NCBI GenBank assembly: GCA_016191555.1
Contig: JACPVX010000045.1
Coordinates: 1 to 64,000, forward strand
DNA length: 64,000 bases
Direction: 5' to 3'
From: Bacteroidota bacterium
GTDB taxonomy: Bacteria; Bacteroidota; Bacteroidia; Cytophagales; Cyclobacteriaceae
This document shows positions 18,693 to 28,477 of the stretch, piece after piece; the first letter of the stretch is position 1, and each line of letters opens with the position of its first letter. Under the pieces are notes generated by a model. That model was not told the origin of the DNA. It did not search any database and saw nothing but the letters and a program-made list of their open reading frames with translations. A program made the position numbers and the translations under genes.

Positions 18693-19688
18693 TTATCCAA
18701 CCTGAAACACAATCTTACCTACTTTGTTGGGTCGGGTAATATCTCCAAATGATTCCGCAATACGCGAGAACGGACGTATGGAATCTACCAGCGGGCGGAT
18801 CTGATGTTGCGATACGAACGCGAGCATTTCGTTGAACTCATGATCACTGCCCATGGTGGTGCCGACTAATGAAAGTTGATTCCAGAACATGCGATATAAA
18901 TCAATCTTAGCTGGCAGGCCATTGGTGGCACCGTAAAATACAATCTTCCCTTGCGGGCGAAGCATCTTAATGAAGTTGTTCAATTGATCGCCACCGGCAC
19001 TGTCGATCACTAAGTCAAAGCCTCCCTTCGTCTTCCACAGCTCTTCGTAGTTCACATGCTTCTTGTAGTTGTAAGCTCCTTTCGCGCCAAGCTTCAGTGC
19101 CTTTTCTATTTTCTCATCGCTACCCGAAGAGACATACACATTCGCTCCGGCTGCTTTGGCAAACAAGAATGCGAACTGGGCTACTCCTCCACCAAAACCG
19201 GAGATCAACACATTCTGTCCTGCTCTCAAACCACCTTTGCGGAACAACGCACGAAACGCGGTAAGTCCACCTAACGGCAAAGCGGAAGCTTGAAGAAAAT
19301 CTAAATGAAATGGTTTGTGATGTAAGCGGTCTACCGGAACCACCACGTATTCGGCAAACGTGCCATTCACCGGCATGCCTAGAATGGTGTATTTACCGGA
19401 CTGTATATCCAAATCAGGCCCCCAATCGATATTCGGGTTAATAATCACATCTTTGCCCACCCACGACTGATCGCTGTCCTCATGGACAGACTCTACCACT
19501 CCGGCACCATCGGAACCCAGAATGCCGCCAAACTTGATGTTGGGATATTTTCCTTCACGAATCCAATCGTCTCTGCGATTCAATGCCGTGGCTTTGATTT
19601 TTACCAATGCCTTGCCGGCAGATAGTGCTGGCACAGGTACTTCTTTCAATTCAATTTGACCGGGGCTGGTAAGAACAAGAGCTTTCAA
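18693..19688 (-). CDS. Zinc-independent MDR-family oxidoreductase (quinone oxidoreductase-like)
   Basis: 331 aa, a medium-chain dehydrogenase/reductase. The GroES-like domain covers about 1-120 (MKALVLTSPGQIELKEVPVP, TALNRRDDWIREG, GSDGAGVVE) and the Rossmann NADPH domain about 145-280 (VLISGFGGGVAQFAFLFAKA). The structural four-Cys zinc loop of alcohol dehydrogenases is absent, which favours a quinone or enone reductase. Substrate unknown. Stands alone, 70 bp downstream of dnaB on the same strand. Confidence 0.88.
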   Translation of the reverse strand: MKALVLTSPGQIELKEVPVPALSAGKALVKIKATALNRRDDWIREGKYPNIKFGGILGSDGAGVVESVHEDSDQSWVGKDVIINPNIDWGPDLDIQSGKYTILGMPVNGTFAEYVVVPVDRLHHKPFHLDFLQASALPLGGLTAFRALFRKGGLRAGQNVLISGFGGGVAQFAFLFAKAAGANVYVSSGSDEKIEKALKLGAKGAYNYKKHVNYEELWKTKGGFDLVIDSAGGDQLNNFIKMLRPQGKIVFYGATNGLPAKIDLYRMFWNQLSLVGTTMGSDHEFNEMLAFVSQHQIRPLVDSIRPFSRIAESFGDITRPNKVGKIVFQVG

Positions 19689-19757
19689 GTAAATTTTGAT
19701 TTAGGGTGTAATCAGTAATACACTCAAAACTAAAATCAAAATTGTGAAATCAAAAAT

Positions 19758-22307
19758 CTAGAATGGAGTTTCATCATCACCACCTGGAGGTAAGGCTGGC
19801 GGCTCATCTCGGAAGTTGTTCAACCGGCTTTCGCGGGTAATGCTACTCATCGGAGTAAAGCCATCCGGAGCATCGTAGTCGGCAAACTTGGTGTATTTGC
19901 CAATGAACTTGAGCTTCACATTTTCAAGCGATCCGTTTCGATGTTTGGCAATGATTACCTCGGCCATACCTTGTGTAGGTAGTCCTTCCTCATCGACAGT
20001 AATCTTGTAGTATTCAGGACGATACAAGAACATAACAATATCCGCGTCCTGTTCGATAGATCCTGATTCACGTAAGTCAGAAAGCTGCGGGCGCTTATCG
20101 CCACCACGTGTTTCCACCCCACGACTTAATTGAGAAAGTGCAATCACCGGAACGGAAAGTTCTTTGGCAATTCCTTTCAGGGCACGTGAGATAGAAGCAA
20201 TTTCTTGTTCGCGGTTACCACTCGCTTCGCCTTTCATCAACTGCAGGTAGTCAATAACTACTAATTGTATGTTGTGCTCGGCTTTTAATCTGCGGCACTT
20301 GGCACGTAATTCAAGAATGGATAATGCCGGAGTATCGTCAATAAAAATAGGTGCGCTGGAAAGTCGGTTGGTTTTGTGTACCAACTGCTGCCATTCAAAC
20401 TCGGCCAAGTTTCCTTTCTTAATTTTCTCCGATTCCAATTCGGCTTCTGCAGAGATCAAACGATTTACCAACTGAAGTGACGCCATCTCTAAGGAGAAGA
20501 TCGCCACTGCGTGATTGAACTCAACAGCTGCATTGCGTAAGGCAGAGACCACAAATGCCGTGTTATGTGTTACCGTCATGTCCTCTAACAGGAACAAGCG
20601 GTTGCCATCAATTTCAAAACCATAGAAGTCATCTACCTGGTCAAATTCGAGTTTGATGCCGGTATGGCGCCAATCAATAATCGAATTCCGTTCGCGTGCC
20701 TTTTTGCGTTCTACGCGCGTAGGAATGATATTTAAATTCCCGCTGATCCTTACGCGATAAACGTCTTCTTCAAAACCACGATCGGCAATGGTTGCTTTCT
20801 TAGTACGAATGGAGGTTTTAAACCCGAGTGTATCGCACAAAAACTTGATTTGCTTCGCTAGGTCTTCACGCTTTTGCGTGATCTCAAATACATGATATTC
20901 ACTATCATAATGACCATCGGCATCCAATAATCCGGCAAGAAGCTGCAGGCGATTGGCAGTAGAGTTTATCAGATAATCATTTGGAATGTGTTTGTTTTCT
21001 AAGACATTCAATTCACGCAGGGAAGCCTGTGTTGATCCGGATGTTTTGCCTCGCTGGCCGCTCGTAATTCCGAAACTACTTGTTTTTCCAGCCTGCTGAT
21101 ATTCTACCAATTCCAGTTCTAAATCATCCGCATAATTTTCCAAATACTGAATCACTTCGGCATCGGTGTTGGTAATTCGTGAACTATACGAATGCCCATC
21201 TCCTAGCCAAAGGCCCAGAAAATACGGTTCCAGTTTCAACGACTTCTCTTCAAACTCGACCGCAACCTTATATCCTTTATAGTTCGATTTAAACTTATCG
21301 GACTTTTGGAGGTAATCGCGAACTTCAATATTCAATACTTCACCATGTTCGTGCCCACCTTCGGTTCTACTTCTCTTCAATGATAGAATGTGCGACTCGT
21401 TTACACGATAAGAAATTCCATGATTTTGGTGAACCCAATACATGTTTTCTCTACCTCTGCCAATGGACAAAACCTTGCGAGGGGATGAATCATCGCCCAT
21501 CAAAAGATCCCCAACCACAACATCTTCTACTTTCTTCAACTCGCCAGTGAACATGAGCACTTTCGTGCCTTTGCCCAGGCACTTACCCATACCGGGCCGC
21601 GCTGCGATAATCACCAAATCCGACTTCTGCCAACCGGAAGTCACACGATCTAGTCGCGAGAAACCACTCGGAATTCCTGTAAGGCCATCTTTGTGATTTT
21701 TCTTCTCCTGCAATTCCTGAATCGCCCGGTACATCAACGACTTCATGTTGTCGTAGTTCTTGCGCAGGTTCGAATCTGAAATTTGGAATATGGATTGTTC
21801 GGTCTTATCTAATAATTCGAATACATCTGTGGTATCCTCGTATGCATCCTGATGAACTTGGGAAGCAATTTGAATCAAGTCGCGCTTGATGGCCATCTCG
21901 ATGATGATACGCGCATGATATTCGATGTTCGCAGCCGAACTGACTTTGGAAGTAAGTTCAGCGATGTAGTAAGCCCCTCCTACCAATTCGAGTTTGGCGT
22001 TCTTCCGCAACTGCGCCACCACGGTGCGCATATCCACCGGCTCCGATGCTTTAAACAAGTCAATGATGGCGGTGAAAATCTCTTTGTGCTGTTCTTTGTA
22101 GAAATGATCGGGACGCAAGAACTCAACCACTGCGGTGAGGGCGTTCTTCTCCAGCATTAAGGCGCCCAAAATGGCTTCTTCCAAATCAACGGCCTGAGGT
22201 GGTAACTTACCTAAACTCTCGGAGATATCTCTCGCTAAAAGTTTAGATCTGTTACCGGTTCCGCTCATCACAGAACCTAACCTCGTTGGCGTTGACCGCT
22301 GCTCCAT
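19758..22307 (-). CDS. dnaB: Replicative DNA helicase with intein
   Basis: 849-aa precursor. Extein N: residues 1-242, with the DnaB N-terminal domain (PQAVDLEEAILGALML) and the start of the RecA-like domain, ending in the P-loop ARPGMGK. Residues 243-582 are an intein. Extein C: 583-849, starting TAFVVSALRNAA, with Walker B (LVVIDYLQLM), SRALKGIAKELSVPVIALSQLSR and the arginine region. After splicing the helicase is 509 aa, the normal length. It unwinds DNA at the replication fork as a hexamer. DnaA-box-like sites lie just upstream in the gap to the divergent transporter. Confidence 0.97.
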   Translation of the reverse strand: MEQRSTPTRLGSVMSGTGNRSKLLARDISESLGKLPPQAVDLEEAILGALMLEKNALTAVVEFLRPDHFYKEQHKEIFTAIIDLFKASEPVDMRTVVAQLRKNAKLELVGGAYYIAELTSKVSSAANIEYHARIIIEMAIKRDLIQIASQVHQDAYEDTTDVFELLDKTEQSIFQISDSNLRKNYDNMKSLMYRAIQELQEKKNHKDGLTGIPSGFSRLDRVTSGWQKSDLVIIAARPGMGKCLGKGTKVLMFTGELKKVEDVVVGDLLMGDDSSPRKVLSIGRGRENMYWVHQNHGISYRVNESHILSLKRSRTEGGHEHGEVLNIEVRDYLQKSDKFKSNYKGYKVAVEFEEKSLKLEPYFLGLWLGDGHSYSSRITNTDAEVIQYLENYADDLELELVEYQQAGKTSSFGITSGQRGKTSGSTQASLRELNVLENKHIPNDYLINSTANRLQLLAGLLDADGHYDSEYHVFEITQKREDLAKQIKFLCDTLGFKTSIRTKKATIADRGFEEDVYRVRISGNLNIIPTRVERKKARERNSIIDWRHTGIKLEFDQVDDFYGFEIDGNRLFLLEDMTVTHNTAFVVSALRNAAVEFNHAVAIFSLEMASLQLVNRLISAEAELESEKIKKGNLAEFEWQQLVHKTNRLSSAPIFIDDTPALSILELRAKCRRLKAEHNIQLVVIDYLQLMKGEASGNREQEIASISRALKGIAKELSVPVIALSQLSRGVETRGGDKRPQLSDLRESGSIEQDADIVMFLYRPEYYKITVDEEGLPTQGMAEVIIAKHRNGSLENVKLKFIGKYTKFADYDAPDGFTPMSSITRESRLNNFRDEPPALPPGGDDETPF
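20562..21581 (-). mobile_element. DnaB P-loop intein with LAGLIDADG endonuclease
   Basis: 1020 bp, 340 residues in frame, inserted between the Lys and Thr of the Walker A GKT, so unspliced protein cannot bind ATP. Splicing residues: Cys1 (CLGKGTKVLM), C-terminal His-Asn (TVTHN) and Thr at +1. Block F/G is VDDFYGFEIDGNRLFLLED. Block B reads VNESHIL, with Asn where Thr is usual. Two dodecapeptide endonuclease motifs are intact: FLGLWLGDGHS and LLAGLLDADGHYD, each with its acidic residue, so homing could still be active. The insertion point is a known DnaB intein site class. Confidence 0.95.
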
Positions 22308-22387
22308 ACTTTGTGGTTGTTGGTATTGAGTTGCTTTTTAATTGGGAGGACAAACCTACAGCAACTCATTTAACTTCAATATACAAG

Positions 22388-22411
22388 TTATCCATGTTGA
22401 ATTGTGGATAA
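22388..22411 (+). promoter_or_regulatory. Pair of DnaA-box-like sequences upstream of dnaB
   Basis: TTATCCATG at 22388 (7/9 to the DnaA box) and TGTGGATAA at 22403, which is a perfect TTATCCACA on the minus strand, 15 bp apart and 81-104 bp upstream of dnaB. Could mean DnaA control of dnaB. A single perfect nonamer can also arise by chance. Confidence 0.35.
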
Positions 22412-22519
22412 CATTTAGCCCGCGCAATCGAAAATCATCATTCAATTTATCAACATGCTCTTTGTCAACACTATAAACTATTTTGTCTATTTTTAGCTCG
22501 AATCTAAAACCAAATTGGC

Positions 22520-23917
22520 GTGAGCGAACTTATTAGCACTATTGCAACCGGAGTGTGGACTCCCATTCTTTTCTTATTAATTCTAGGCGGACTCTTTTTC
22601 TTCTTCTACTCTGGCTTCATTCATTATAAACACTTCTTTCACTCCATCGCCATTTTAAAAGGCAAGTTTCACAATCCCAATGATCCGGGGCAAATCAGTC
22701 CATACGAAGCATTATCAACGGCACTCGCCTCCACCGTGGGAATGGGTAACATTGCAGGTGTTGCTGCAGCGATCAGCATTGGAGGACCTGGTGCTTTGTT
22801 CTGGATGTGGGTCACCGCCTTTGTGGGCATGTCTACCAACTTCTTTACCAGCACCTTATCCGTGATGTATCGCGGCAAAGATTCGGCAGGAACTATTCAA
22901 GGCGGGCCCATGTATGTAATTCGTGAGGCATTAGGTAAACCATTCTATCCATTAGCGGTTTTGTTCTGCTTGTGCGCGATGATCGGTTGTCTTCCGATCT
23001 TTCAGGCAAACCAGTTAACTCAAGCTATCATCGACATCGGCTTCTCTTCGTTTGACTTCAAATCATCTACATTCAACCTTCTAGGGTTCGAAATCAATTC
23101 ATTGAAATTTATCATTGGATCGGTTCTGATGATTATTTCTGCGATTGTGATTATTGGTGGCATTCAGCGCATTGGCAGTTGGGCCGGTAAAATGGTGCCG
23201 CTGATGATTGTGATCTACTTCTTTTCTGTCCTAGCCATTTTAGTAGTAAACATCACCGAAGTGCCTCATTACCTATGGATGATTATTACCGATGCATTTA
23301 CCGCTACACATTTCCATGGCGATCCACTTTTAGGTGGAGTAGTTGGAGGATTGATTGTGGCAGGTGTGCGGAGAGCTTCTTTCTCGAACGAAGCCGGCAT
23401 TGGCACTGCACCCATGGCGCTTGGTGCTTCGCAAAGCACTGAACCGATTCGTGAAGGCTTGGTATCAATGCTCAGTCCCGCAATTGATACCTTGATTGTT
23501 TGCACATTGACAGCGTTAGCAATTCTGGTAACCGGTGTGTGGCAAACGTCCGGAGCCAGCGGTGTTACGTTAACAGCCACTGCCTTTCAAACTTCCTTGC
23601 CGGGAGTTGGAAAGTATCTTCTTTTAATTTGTGCGTTCTTCTTTGCCATTACTTCGCTCTTCTCTTACTCCTATTACGGCAACAAAGCCTTGTCATTTTT
23701 GATTGGAGTGAAAGCCGGACGGTATTATGATTACTTCTACTTAGCTACCATTGTTTTCGGAGCAGTCGCTTCCATGGCTGATGTGATGAATGTTATTGAT
23801 GTGGCGTATGCATTGATGGCAATTCCTACTATGGTGTCAGGATTTATTCTGGCGCCTAAAGTGTTAGCAGAAGCCAAGTCGTATTTTAGAAGAATGAAGG
23901 AGGAAGGCAATTTGTAA
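22520..23917 (+). CDS. Sodium:alanine symporter (AGCS family)
   Basis: 465 aa with about 10-11 membrane helices. Starts with GTG at 22520. AGCS hallmarks: GNIAGVAAAISIGGPGALFW, AGTIQGGPMYVIRE, and SNEAGIGTAPMALGAS. Carries sodium-coupled uptake of alanine, glycine or similar amino acids. Divergent from dnaB, and its 3' end touches the convergent 475-aa gene with no gap (23917/23918). Confidence 0.94.
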   Translation: MSELISTIATGVWTPILFLLILGGLFFFFYSGFIHYKHFFHSIAILKGKFHNPNDPGQISPYEALSTALASTVGMGNIAGVAAAISIGGPGALFWMWVTAFVGMSTNFFTSTLSVMYRGKDSAGTIQGGPMYVIREALGKPFYPLAVLFCLCAMIGCLPIFQANQLTQAIIDIGFSSFDFKSSTFNLLGFEINSLKFIIGSVLMIISAIVIIGGIQRIGSWAGKMVPLMIVIYFFSVLAILVVNITEVPHYLWMIITDAFTATHFHGDPLLGGVVGGLIVAGVRRASFSNEAGIGTAPMALGASQSTEPIREGLVSMLSPAIDTLIVCTLTALAILVTGVWQTSGASGVTLTATAFQTSLPGVGKYLLLICAFFFAITSLFSYSYYGNKALSFLIGVKAGRYYDYFYLATIVFGAVASMADVMNVIDVAYALMAIPTMVSGFILAPKVLAEAKSYFRRMKEEGNL

Positions 23918-25345
23918 TTAAGCAGGAAGCGGATTGGCGATTGTTTTTGGATAATCGAACAATCCGTTTTCTTTAATGGCTTCTTCCACTTTGTGTGGTA
24001 CAAATTTTTCCCAACCGCTCTCTCCTTTCCGGATCATGGCAAGCACATTATCTGAAATGATATTCAAGTTGCCCACGTTGGCATCGTGAATGTCTTCCAT
24101 CTTATTGTTGTCCATTAAATAGCGAAACAGGTTTTTCAAATTATCCGGAAGTTCGCTTTCAAAATTATCGAGTGTAAAAAGTGTGTTATCCTTACGGAGA
24201 GCCGGGTAAATGTACAGTTTGATGTTTGAACCGAACAAAGAAGCGAAGCACTCTAATATTCCACCCCAGATTTTCTCATAGGTTTTTTCGTCAAATACTT
24301 TTTGAAGTGCATAAACGCCCATTACCATGGCAATCTTCTTGCCTTTGGTAATCTTTGATAGGTAGTCCACCAACTTGTAGTATTCAAAGTAATTGGAGAT
24401 CAATACATTTTGTCCGAGGGAACAAATGATATCTGCTCGATTCAAAAAGTCTTTTTCATCGATCGATCCGTCTAAACTCAAATCATTCAGCGTAAGCTCG
24501 GTAAGCGTTACAATTTTTGATCTTTCTACATCCGATTCTTTTTTGAAAAGACGTAGCGAAGAAAGAAGCATGTCGACATTCACGTGAGTAACAGGGCGAA
24601 AACGTCCACGTAACACCAACACATTTTTCTTATACAGATATTCAGACGGCTGCATTACTTGCCCATCGGGGCCAAACATGGCTGCTTTGGTCAACCCGTT
24701 CTTCACCAACTTCAAAGCCATCAACCGATTATCCACATGTTGAAAATCAGGGCCGTGAATTCGAAACATATCCACTTCAATGCGTCTGGTGGTAAGCCCA
24801 TCTAATAACGATAAGATGATCTGTTCCGGGTCTGTTAAGAACATACACGCATGCAACAAGTTAACGCCCACAATTCCTAGAGACACTTGTTGCTGTAGCG
24901 GATCGTTGTCATGCATTTTCACATGGATCACGCAATCATTGGGCGTTGAGTTGGGCGATAATTGAAACCGAAGTCCAATCCAGCCATGCCCTTGGTTAGT
25001 ACGTTCAAAATTCAGAACCTCCACCGTATCCGCGAAAGCGAAAAAACGAGTTTCTTGAATGCGATGCGGAAGTCGCTCTGGCAACAGCGGATATTCATGA
25101 GCAAGCATGCGCATCAGGCGATCTTCGCACACATACCGATCTCCCACACCATAAATCGCATCGGAGAACTTCATGTCGTAGGCAGACATGGTTTTGGCAA
25201 TGGTGCCAGAGGCTCCGCCTACTTTAAAGAAGTTTGCAGCTACTTCTTGCCCTGCTCCGATTTCTGCAAATGAACCGTATATCGACTTGCTGAGGTTAAT
25301 ACTTAATGCCTTCTCTTGGGTGGTCAACTTCTTGCGCTCTTCCAT
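23918..25345 (-). CDS. Conserved hypothetical protein, 475 aa
   Basis: A cytoplasmic-looking protein with no signal peptide or membrane segment. The N-terminus, KALSINLSKSIYGSFAEIGAGQEVAANFF, is a pattern I recall as strongly conserved across Bacteroidota in proteins of this length, sometimes labelled nicotinate-nucleotide adenylyltransferase. I see no HxGH or other nucleotidyltransferase motif, so that label is not supported here. The protein is divergently oriented from a sodium transporter and convergent with another. Real gene; function not known. Confidence 0.85.
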   Translation of the reverse strand: MEERKKLTTQEKALSINLSKSIYGSFAEIGAGQEVAANFFKVGGASGTIAKTMSAYDMKFSDAIYGVGDRYVCEDRLMRMLAHEYPLLPERLPHRIQETRFFAFADTVEVLNFERTNQGHGWIGLRFQLSPNSTPNDCVIHVKMHDNDPLQQQVSLGIVGVNLLHACMFLTDPEQIILSLLDGLTTRRIEVDMFRIHGPDFQHVDNRLMALKLVKNGLTKAAMFGPDGQVMQPSEYLYKKNVLVLRGRFRPVTHVNVDMLLSSLRLFKKESDVERSKIVTLTELTLNDLSLDGSIDEKDFLNRADIICSLGQNVLISNYFEYYKLVDYLSKITKGKKIAMVMGVYALQKVFDEKTYEKIWGGILECFASLFGSNIKLYIYPALRKDNTLFTLDNFESELPDNLKNLFRYLMDNNKMEDIHDANVGNLNIISDNVLAMIRKGESGWEKFVPHKVEEAIKENGLFDYPKTIANPLPA

Positions 25346-25446
25346 GATCTAATTCGTGCTTAAATATCTCCTTAATAGATGCGATTTACAACGTTTTTTT
25401 GATGCTATGGGTTTAACGTGCTATTTTGCCAAACAATTGTAAGTCT

Positions 25447-26829
25447 ATGGCAAATAGAGGAAGTTTTTCCAATAAAATTGGGTTCATTTTAGCAGCTGCT
25501 GGTTCGGCTGTCGGATTGGGTAACATCTGGCGCTTTCCCTATCTGGCCGGACAAAACGGTGGTGCTGCCTTTTTGGTGATCTACCTGATTTGCATTTTTA
25601 CTTTGTGCTTCCCTGTGATGATTGGTGAAATCGCCATCGGGCGTAAAGCCCAAAGTGATGCGTATGGATCGTATCAAAAGTTGGGTGGTGGCAAGTGGGG
25701 CTACTTGGGCTTGTTCGGAATTATAGCTGGGGTTTTCATTCTCTCCTTTTACAACGTTGTGGCTGGTTGGGCATTTGGATACTTTCTGGAAATCACATTT
25801 GGAACTTTATTAGATGAGCAAGATTTTGGCGCATTCTTCGGATCATACATTAATAATGTCGGTATCATCAGTGTATTTTCGATTGGTTTTATGGTGCTGA
25901 CAGCACTTGTAGTTTCACAGGGTGTTCAAAAGGGAATTGAGAAAGCGAATAAGATCATGATGCCATCCCTTTACTTAATTCTCATCGGACTTATCATTTA
26001 TAGCTTAACATTGCCGAATGCGATTGAGGGGGTTAAGTTTTATCTGGTTCCGAACCTGAGTGAAATCAATACACAAACCTTATTCGATGGTTTACGTCAG
26101 GCGTTCTTCTCACTTTCACTTGGCATGGGTACATTGATGACCTACGGCTCGTATGTTGATAAAAATCAGAACATCGTTTCATCCGCTGCTGTGATTTCCA
26201 TTGCCGATACTTCGGTTGCATTTTTGGCTGGGCTCATGGTTTTCCCAATGGTAGCAGCTGTTGGAGCCTATGATGTGAATGGACCAAGCTTAGTGTTTGT
26301 GGTCTTGACCAATGTATTCTCGAGTATGGGCCCGATTGTGGGCAGACTCGTAGGAGGTTCATTCTTCCTATTGTTATGCTTCGCAGCACTTACTTCTACA
26401 ATATCATTGCTGGAAGTACCAGTGGCTTATTTAGTTGATCAAAAGAAAATGCCTCGGAAGCCGGTTGTTTGGGGTACGGCTGCACTGATTTTTGTAATTG
26501 GAATCCCCAGCTTATTGAGCATGGGGAAAGTGGAGTTCTTAACCCACTTACCGTTTTATAAAGACCGCGATTTCCTCACATTCGTATCGGATATGTGCGA
26601 TCTGAGCTTAACCATTGGCGGTTGCATGCTTTGTATCTTCATTCGCTACAAGTGGAAGATTGAAAACATGAACGAAGAATTGGCAATCGGCAATGCCGGC
26701 TACATGAATTCGTACCTACGCAAGTACGTGAGCTTCTCGATTATGTGGGTATGCCCTATCCTACTAGGGATATTGTCGGTGTTGATTCTGTTTGATAAGT
26801 TCTTTGGAATTGAACTGATCTTCGGCTAA
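25447..26829 (+). CDS. Sodium-dependent neurotransmitter-symporter (NSS) family transporter
   Basis: 460 aa from the ATG at 25447 (MANRGSFSNKIGFILAAAGS); a TTG at 25426 is possible but unlikely. The NSS signature is complete: GSAVGLGNIWRFPYLAGQNG in helix 1, with unwound-helix residues for sodium and substrate. About 11-12 membrane helices. Bacterial members such as LeuT and TnaT take up amino acids. The paired position with the AGCS symporter around one conserved gene suggests an amino-acid uptake neighbourhood, but not a single operon. Confidence 0.94.
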   Translation: MANRGSFSNKIGFILAAAGSAVGLGNIWRFPYLAGQNGGAAFLVIYLICIFTLCFPVMIGEIAIGRKAQSDAYGSYQKLGGGKWGYLGLFGIIAGVFILSFYNVVAGWAFGYFLEITFGTLLDEQDFGAFFGSYINNVGIISVFSIGFMVLTALVVSQGVQKGIEKANKIMMPSLYLILIGLIIYSLTLPNAIEGVKFYLVPNLSEINTQTLFDGLRQAFFSLSLGMGTLMTYGSYVDKNQNIVSSAAVISIADTSVAFLAGLMVFPMVAAVGAYDVNGPSLVFVVLTNVFSSMGPIVGRLVGGSFFLLLCFAALTSTISLLEVPVAYLVDQKKMPRKPVVWGTAALIFVIGIPSLLSMGKVEFLTHLPFYKDRDFLTFVSDMCDLSLTIGGCMLCIFIRYKWKIENMNEELAIGNAGYMNSYLRKYVSFSIMWVCPILLGILSVLILFDKFFGIELIFG

Positions 26830-26831
26830 GA

Positions 26832-27272
26832 CTACTTCTTTGCAATAAAGGTTTCTAAGGCGTATTCGCGCATTTCGTCCCATTCATCAGGAGCGGGTGC
26901 TTTGCCTTTTTCAAATACTTCGGTTAAAAGCCACTTCACGATTTCTTTCTTGTATTGGAATTGTTTGGCCACGTCTTCGCAGAAAGCCACCTCTTTCTTT
27001 TCAACTATGCCATCGGCAAATACAATCAACATGAGATCATACAACACATTCATCTTGTCATGGTGATTGTTTGGCACATTTACTTTGAATTTTTCGTTGC
27101 TATCCATGATGGCCTTTACCTGGCGCTCTTTTAAGCCATAGCGTTTACCTATTTTGTAGATAACGGCTTCTTCTTTCTCGTGTACATGACCATCGGCCTT
27201 TGCCAACGCCAAGAGGTTTTTGATATGATCTTTCTTATACGATAGATACTGATTTTCAAAAAAGCCGATCAT
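26832..27272 (-). CDS. TerB-like / DjlA N-terminal-domain protein
   Basis: 146 aa, all-helical. The pattern ALAKADGHVHEKEEAVIYKIGKR followed by LMLIVFADGIVEKKEVAFCE has the two Asp/Glu-bearing helices of the TerB fold, which bind metal and act as protein scaffolds in tellurite-resistance and chaperone systems. No other ter genes are nearby, so a link to tellurite is not implied. Convergent with the NSS transporter (2 bp apart). Confidence 0.8.
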   Translation of the reverse strand: MIGFFENQYLSYKKDHIKNLLALAKADGHVHEKEEAVIYKIGKRYGLKERQVKAIMDSNEKFKVNVPNNHHDKMNVLYDLMLIVFADGIVEKKEVAFCEDVAKQFQYKKEIVKWLLTEVFEKGKAPAPDEWDEMREYALETFIAKK

Positions 27273-27356
27273 GGGAATTTACGGTTTAAGATGTGATGTA
27301 AGAATAATTTTAACTGAAATATGATTTACAACTATTGAATTTATAAGCTACCCAAA

Positions 27357-28451
27357 TTAGTCAACCCATTCTGCTACAAACAAATTGGTGTTGCGCGTGC
27401 CTCCGTTGTTTCGGTTCGATGAAAAGATGATTTTCTTTCCATCGGGCGAAAACATCGGAAACGAGTCAAACACCTGGTCGTACGAAATCTGCTCAAGTCC
27501 GCTGCCATCGGTATTAATCATAAACAAATTGAACTCAAAGCCTCTTTTTCCTTTGTGGTTGGAGCTGAAAATGATCTTCTTACCGGAGGGATGATAGAAC
27601 GGTGCCCAGTTGGCCTTGCCCAAATTCGTCAATTGTTTCAAATCAGAGCCATCGACATTGCAGGTGAAAATTTCCATTTGCGTTGGCGCTACTAAACCTT
27701 GTTTCAGGTAATCGAGGTATTCTTTTTTGGCTTCCTCGGTGGTAAAGCGTGACGCACGAAAAACAATTTTCTTCCCATCGGGTGAGAAGAAGGCGCCACC
27801 ATCATAGCCAACTTCATTTGTGATTTGCTTGACGTTTTTACCATCAATGTCCATGGTGTACAAATCCAAATCCCCGTTGCGGGTAGAGGTAAACACAATC
27901 TTATCTCCTTTCGGGGATACAGTAGCTTCGGCATCATAACCGGGTGTTTTTGTCAATTGCTTCAGTTGTTTTCCGTTCAGGTCGGCCACGAAAATATCAT
28001 AGCTGTCATAAATCGGCCACAGGTACTTTCCACCAGGGGTGCGCTCTACGTCTTTCGGGCAATCCTTACCTCCTAAATGTGTGGACGCATAAAGAATCGT
28101 CTTGTTTCCCGGAAGGAAAAAAGAACAGGTAGTTCTACCCTGTCCGGTGCTGATTAGTGTTGGCTTTTTAGAACCGTCACTTAGATCCATTCCTTCGGTA
28201 GGCATATAAAAAATCTGATCGCAGTTAAGTCCCCAGGCTTTATTGTTCGACTGAAAGCTCACCATTTTGCTATCAAAACTCCAATACGCTTCGGCATTGT
28301 CGCCACCAAAGGTTAGCTGGCGCAGGTTTTTGAAATGTTTCTCTTCGCTATAGCGCAAAGAGTCTACATCCGAACTTAAAGAGGTGGTAGCTGATCGAAA
28401 TGAAAACAGGGCAACAGCCGCAGCGAAAACGAAAACAAGTATGAATCTCAT
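27357..28451 (-). CDS. Exported TolB-like WD40/PD40 beta-propeller protein
   Basis: 364 aa from the ATG at 28451 (MRFILVFVFAAAVALFSFRS, a signal peptide). The rest repeats a 40-50-residue PD40 unit whose clearest copies are SPKGDKIVFTSTRNGDLDLY, SPDGKKIVFRASR, HPSGKKIIFSSNHKG and SPDGKKIIFSSNRN. This predicts a periplasmic beta-propeller of five to six blades. Similar proteins bind peptidoglycan-associated or protease partners, but no domain here gives an enzyme activity. Lies 8 bp after the acyl-CoA ligase stop position on the same strand, probably cotranscribed. Confidence 0.87.
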   Translation of the reverse strand: MRFILVFVFAAAVALFSFRSATTSLSSDVDSLRYSEEKHFKNLRQLTFGGDNAEAYWSFDSKMVSFQSNNKAWGLNCDQIFYMPTEGMDLSDGSKKPTLISTGQGRTTCSFFLPGNKTILYASTHLGGKDCPKDVERTPGGKYLWPIYDSYDIFVADLNGKQLKQLTKTPGYDAEATVSPKGDKIVFTSTRNGDLDLYTMDIDGKNVKQITNEVGYDGGAFFSPDGKKIVFRASRFTTEEAKKEYLDYLKQGLVAPTQMEIFTCNVDGSDLKQLTNLGKANWAPFYHPSGKKIIFSSNHKGKRGFEFNLFMINTDGSGLEQISYDQVFDSFPMFSPDGKKIIFSSNRNNGGTRNTNLFVAEWVD

Positions 28452-28477
28452 AGATAAGTTAAAACACAAAGATATAA

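Noticed and set aside
23918-25345. Nicotinate-nucleotide adenylyltransferase label for the 475-aa protein
   Set aside because: No HxGH or ISSTxxR motif of nucleotidyltransferases; left as unknown.
26832-27272. Tellurite resistance locus
   Set aside because: Only a TerB-like fold protein is present; no terC, terD, terZ or other genes nearby.
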